A program made the translations under genes and the position numbers. A stretch of DNA of 64,000 nt from Cladorhizidae sp. MBARI D1340-BT2 (taxonomy: Eukaryota > Porifera > Demospongiae > Poecilosclerida > Cladorhizidae), in NCBI GenBank assembly GCA_028752905.1, contig JAQNBH010000008.1, positions 1,565,351-1,629,350 of the forward strand. The letters are read 5' to 3'. This document shows, piece by piece, positions 60,490 to 64,000 of this stretch. Below the pieces are notes generated by a model. The model made no database searches and was not told where the DNA came from. It saw only the letters and a program-made list of their open reading frames with translations. Positions within the stretch are counted from its first letter, which is position 1. Every line of letters starts with the position of its first letter.

Positions 60490-60620
60490 AAGTGATGACT
60501 AGGGAAATGGCTCGTCCCCAACCCTGATGGCAAAGATCCCATTACTGAGGCTGCATTCCCACACTGCACCGCCACAGAAATCCATTGAAGAAGATGTTGA
60601 TGGGAGTTCTCTTCTTGAGT
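60490..60620 (-). pseudogene. Retroelement C-terminal tail fragment
   Basis: The minus-strand frame ends HQHLLQWISVAVQCGNAASV, then M-G-S-L. This is the same LS-AVQRGNAASV-GT tail signature as the 17.5-kb fragment on the other strand. It is abutted upstream by the 31-bp AT-rich array at 60660-61585; no catalytic motifs are attached. Confidence 0.5.
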
Positions 60621-60659
60621 TAAAAACACACACAAAAAACAATAAGAATAGTTGCAATA

Positions 60660-61585
60660 TAATAAGAATAGCAGCAATAATAATAGAATGGTAGCAGAAT
60701 AGTTGCAATAATAATAAGAATAGTAGCAATAATAATAGAATGGCGGCAGAATAGTAGCAATAATAATAGAATGGTGGCAGAATAGTAGCAATAATAATAG
60801 AATGGTAGCAGAATAGTTGCAATAATGATGGAATGGTGGCAGAATAGTAGCAATAATAATAGAATGGTGGCACAATAGTTGCAATAATAATGGAATAGTG
60901 GCAGAATATATAGTAGCAATAATAATGGAATGGTTGCAATAATAATAGAATGGTAGTAGAATAGTAGCAATAATAATGGAATGGCGGCAGAATAGTAGCA
61001 ATAATAATGCAGAATAGTAGCAATAATAATAGAATGGTAGCAGAATAGTAGCAATAATAATGGAATGGTGGCAGAATAGTAGCAATAATAATGGAATGGT
61101 AGCAGAATAGTAGCAATAATAATGGAATGGTAGCAGAATAGTAGCAATAATAATAGAATGGCGGCAGAATAGTAGCAATAATAATGGAATGGTAGCAGAA
61201 TAGTAGCAATAATAATAGAATGGCGGCAGAATAGTAGCAATAATAATAGAATGGCGGCAGAATAGTAGCAATAATAATAGAATGGTAATAGAATAGTAGC
61301 CAATAATAATGGAATGGTGGCAGAATAGTAGCAATAATAATGGAATGGTATATAGCAGCAATAATAATGGAAGGGCGGCAGAATAGTAGCAATAATAATA
61401 GGATGGTAGCAGAATAGTTGCAATAATAATGGAATAGTAGCAATAATAATAGAATGGCAGCAGAATAGTTGCAATAATAATAGAATGGCAGCAGAATAGT
61501 AGCAATAATAATGGAATGGTGGCAGAATAGTAGCAATAATAATGGAATGGTATATAGCAGAATAGTAGCAATAATAAATAATAAC
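60660..61585. repeat. Minisatellite, 31-bp AT-rich unit, about 30 copies
   Basis: The unit contains AATAGTAGCAATAATAATGG and AATGGTGGCAG. The only long tandem array downstream of 48 kb. The long minus-strand frames across it are artefacts. Confidence 0.95.
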
Positions 61586-61849
61586 AATATAATAAGATTA
61601 CATGCTACAATAACAATATAATAATAATGGTTGTAATAATAGTATAATATTAGGATAATAAAGAATAATACGAGTATAAGAAGAGTAGTTATGTAATAAT
61701 AATAGCTAGCTCTACAAGGAAGGGGGAGGGGAGGGACCAAAGATCATCAGCTTGCCGTACAACAGTTCCTTTTTCCTTCTGTCACCACTTCCCTACCCAA
61801 TACATACACTGACCCACATCCTCCATCACTGCATCACTTACTCCCTCCA

Positions 61850-64000
61850 TACCCTTCCCAACAGCAATGCCACATTTCTCTCCTCTTCCACATTCATCCA
61901 GCCACTGTCCAGCCCTACAACTCTGCACACCTCATCCACCAGTACCAGTTGATCCTCTCAAATTCCCCACACATCACAAAGAAATGTCTGTATCTTCCCC
62001 TGCTCCACTACCACACATGATAAATCTCATCGCCAACTTCTTTTCCCCTTAACAACCCAGCTGACACAATCCTCTGTGTAAATTGCAACTTCGCACCTTC
62101 CCTACCTACATGGATTCACATATCTCTCCACCCCTGCACCATTCTTTGCAAATTTGTACCACTTCAGTGCACTATTATTGTTTACTTCCTCCTCCCAATC
62201 CTTCTCATCTTTTCCTACCACTTACATACTGACCCAACCTCTCAAGATCTCAAACTCTTCCCACCATTCGATTACTCCATCCTCTCTTAGTTAATTAACA
62301 ACTACTTTCACACCAATTTGCTCTCTTAACACCTCCAATCTCTTACCAAACAAAACCTTCATCTCTTCCCTCCTCTCCTCTGGCTGTCCACTACACTTCA
62401 GCTGTATACTCCATACTAAGTCTCACTCGAAGCTCCCACACCATCTTTCCTCTCTGTCTACTTCCACCTGCCCATTCACTATGCTCTCAATATCACCTTC
62501 CCAACCCAACTCTCCTGCCATCTTTGCCATCCTCTCTAACTGAACATTACCCCTTAACTTCCTATCAAACCACACTCCCAAGTACTTGAATTCTTCTACC
62601 TCTTCCACATCTCCTCACCAATCTTCCAATTCACTCCAGCTTCCTTCTCCCCTACTACCATGACCTTGCTCTTCTTACTATCTTCCACCTTAACATATGC
62701 CTGTACCGCATCCAACATAGCTTGCAGCTCCATTCCTGAGTCTGCCAAATGAACATCATCTGCATACATAAGTGTCATACACCAATACCCTTCCACTTTA
62801 ACTCCTAGCTCAGCTCTCTCCAGCTTCTCTGCCATTCCCATCAAATAGATATTGAAAAGAAGTATAGACAAAGGGTATCCCTGCCTAAGTCCATTCTCAA
62901 CAACCACCTTGACCTCCTTCCACTGTTATCTCCACTCCACTATACAATTCTTTTCACAATCTCACAAATTTCTCCTCTACTCCAAACTGCCTCCACTTGT
63001 GCCACAGTCCCTCCCTCCACACACTGTCATATGCCTTGCTTATGTCCACCAGATATGCTCCTACTCTCTCTTCCTCACTTCATTAAGACCTCATAACACC
63101 AACCACTGGTCCAAACAACATCTTCTCCAACTCCTAAACACTCCCTGCGCTTCTGTCAAAATCCTATCCTCAGCAAAACCTCCTTGGCCATACTATAACC
63201 TAATGCAATCGCCCTATAATTCCCTACTTGGTCTCGTCACCATCTTTGTGGAAAAGTACTAGCAAATTCCTCCTCTAGCAGCACTCACTCCTCATCACCA
63301 CATTCATCACCTGCACCATCATCTCCACCAACCTTCTACCTCATAATCAACCTCTCATTCCACATACCATCAGGGCCTGGTGCCTTTCCTCTCTTCAAAC
63401 ACTTCATTACCTCTACTACTTCTTCCCAACTTACTTCCTCACACATACCCAACCCATACCCAGTCACATCTCTTTGCTTCCTGTACTATGGCATCCTCTT
63501 TTTTCATCTCTAGCTCTTCCCAGTGTTTAGCCACCACCTCCAAGACCACGTCTTCCTCCTCCACCATCCTTCCCCATCACTTTTCACTCCTTTTATCCTT
63601 CTCTCCTTCCTCTCAAATAATTCCAAAACAACTCACAACTAGTCATTCCCTGCTCTCTAATCTTCATTATGGTTTTCGTCCTCAAATCCTTCTTCTCCCT
63701 CCCCACATTCTCATGACCACCCACACAGCACTGCAATTTGTTCCCTACAATTAGACCTCCAACCCTAACCAGCTCCAACAGCCTTTTTGAACTACTGTCT
63801 GGGTCTCCCCTCCCCCACTCCCAATGCATTGAAGTCCCTCATCATAACTTTCTCTTCAAACTTCACCACATCCTCCTGCAATATCCCAAACCACACCATC
63901 CACCTCTCTCTCTCTCACTGCTTCTTCACATACACTAACTACCCCTTTCATCATTTCCCTTCTGCTAAACAACACCAACATCAACCACGCTCGACTTCCT
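61850..64000 (-). mobile_element. LINE retrotransposon, copy B (endonuclease-RT, runs off the window end)
   Basis: Minus-strand motifs in order: MRDFNALGVGEGRP (about 63800-63835, endonuclease GDFNA), ELFWNYLRG (63600-63640), VMKCLKRGKAPGPDG (63368-63410, start of the RT domain), NGLRQGYPLSILLFNIYL (about 62840-62900), LMYADDVHLAD (YADD catalytic box at 62755-62766), EEFKYLGVWFD (about 62575-62605). The frame shifts several times, so it is inactive. The 5' end lies beyond 64000. Family (CR1/Jockey/L2 type) is not resolvable by eye. Confidence 0.85.

Noticed and set aside
60480..61740. Long minus-strand frames rich in Leu, Tyr and Ile that look like membrane proteins
   Set aside because: Translation of the 31-bp AT-rich array; only the last 40 residues in one frame match a retroelement tail.

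Overview
The window is nuclear DNA from an animal. Four protein genes are recognisable by conserved residues, consistent GT-AG splice sites and matching intron phases. They are the C-terminal three quarters of SHOC2 (+, 1352-23028, 11 exons), complete RPL32 (-, 48381-23249), a complete RING1/RNF2 orthologue (-, 51728-48862, 9 exons) and an intronless Beclin 1 (-, 53526-52123). A PRC1 RING protein, Beclin and SHOC2 together point to a metazoan. The sequence does not fix the lineage. A sponge or other early-branching invertebrate is a guess from the short divergent RNF2 linkers, the divergent Beclin motifs and the repeat style.

The window has three zones. Zone 1 (1-48 kb) is saturated with minisatellites: more than 30 arrays with units of 15-100 bp, some above 2 kb, most with unrelated unit sequences. 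They fill the SHOC2 introns (1-23 kb) and one 24.6-kb intron of RPL32 (23408-48019). SHOC2 and RPL32 converge, with stop codons 220 bp apart. Zone 2 (48-53.6 kb) is compact, nearly free of tandem repeats, and holds the RPL32 5' exons, RNF2 and BECN1, all on the minus strand with gaps of about 400-500 bp between coding regions. Zone 3 (54-64 kb) is transposon debris: a half copy of a foldback element, a degenerate endonuclease-type LINE on the plus strand, two LINE copies on the minus strand (one with a YADD reverse-transcriptase motif), a small foldback with a hammerhead-like core, and an AT-rich 31-bp array.

Other mobile DNA includes a hAT transposase C-terminal relic (16.6-16.9 kb), a retroelement C-terminal fragment (17.5-17.8 kb), a 456-bp MITE with 14-bp perfect inverted ends (38.0-38.5 kb), and a 589-bp foldback element with arms of about 200 bp, nested in another insertion that splits a 40-bp tandem array (43.4-44.5 kb).

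The four genes serve separate core functions: RAF/MAPK signalling, translation, chromatin silencing and autophagy. Nothing shows them acting together. The most distinctive observations are the giant minisatellite-filled RPL32 intron, a tandemly duplicated RPL32 splice donor with an in-frame stop, the intronless Beclin with altered BH3 and aromatic-finger residues, a tandem array of RFX X-box-like palindromes, and the sharp repeat boundary at 48 kb. The long open frames inside the arrays are periodicity artefacts, not genes.
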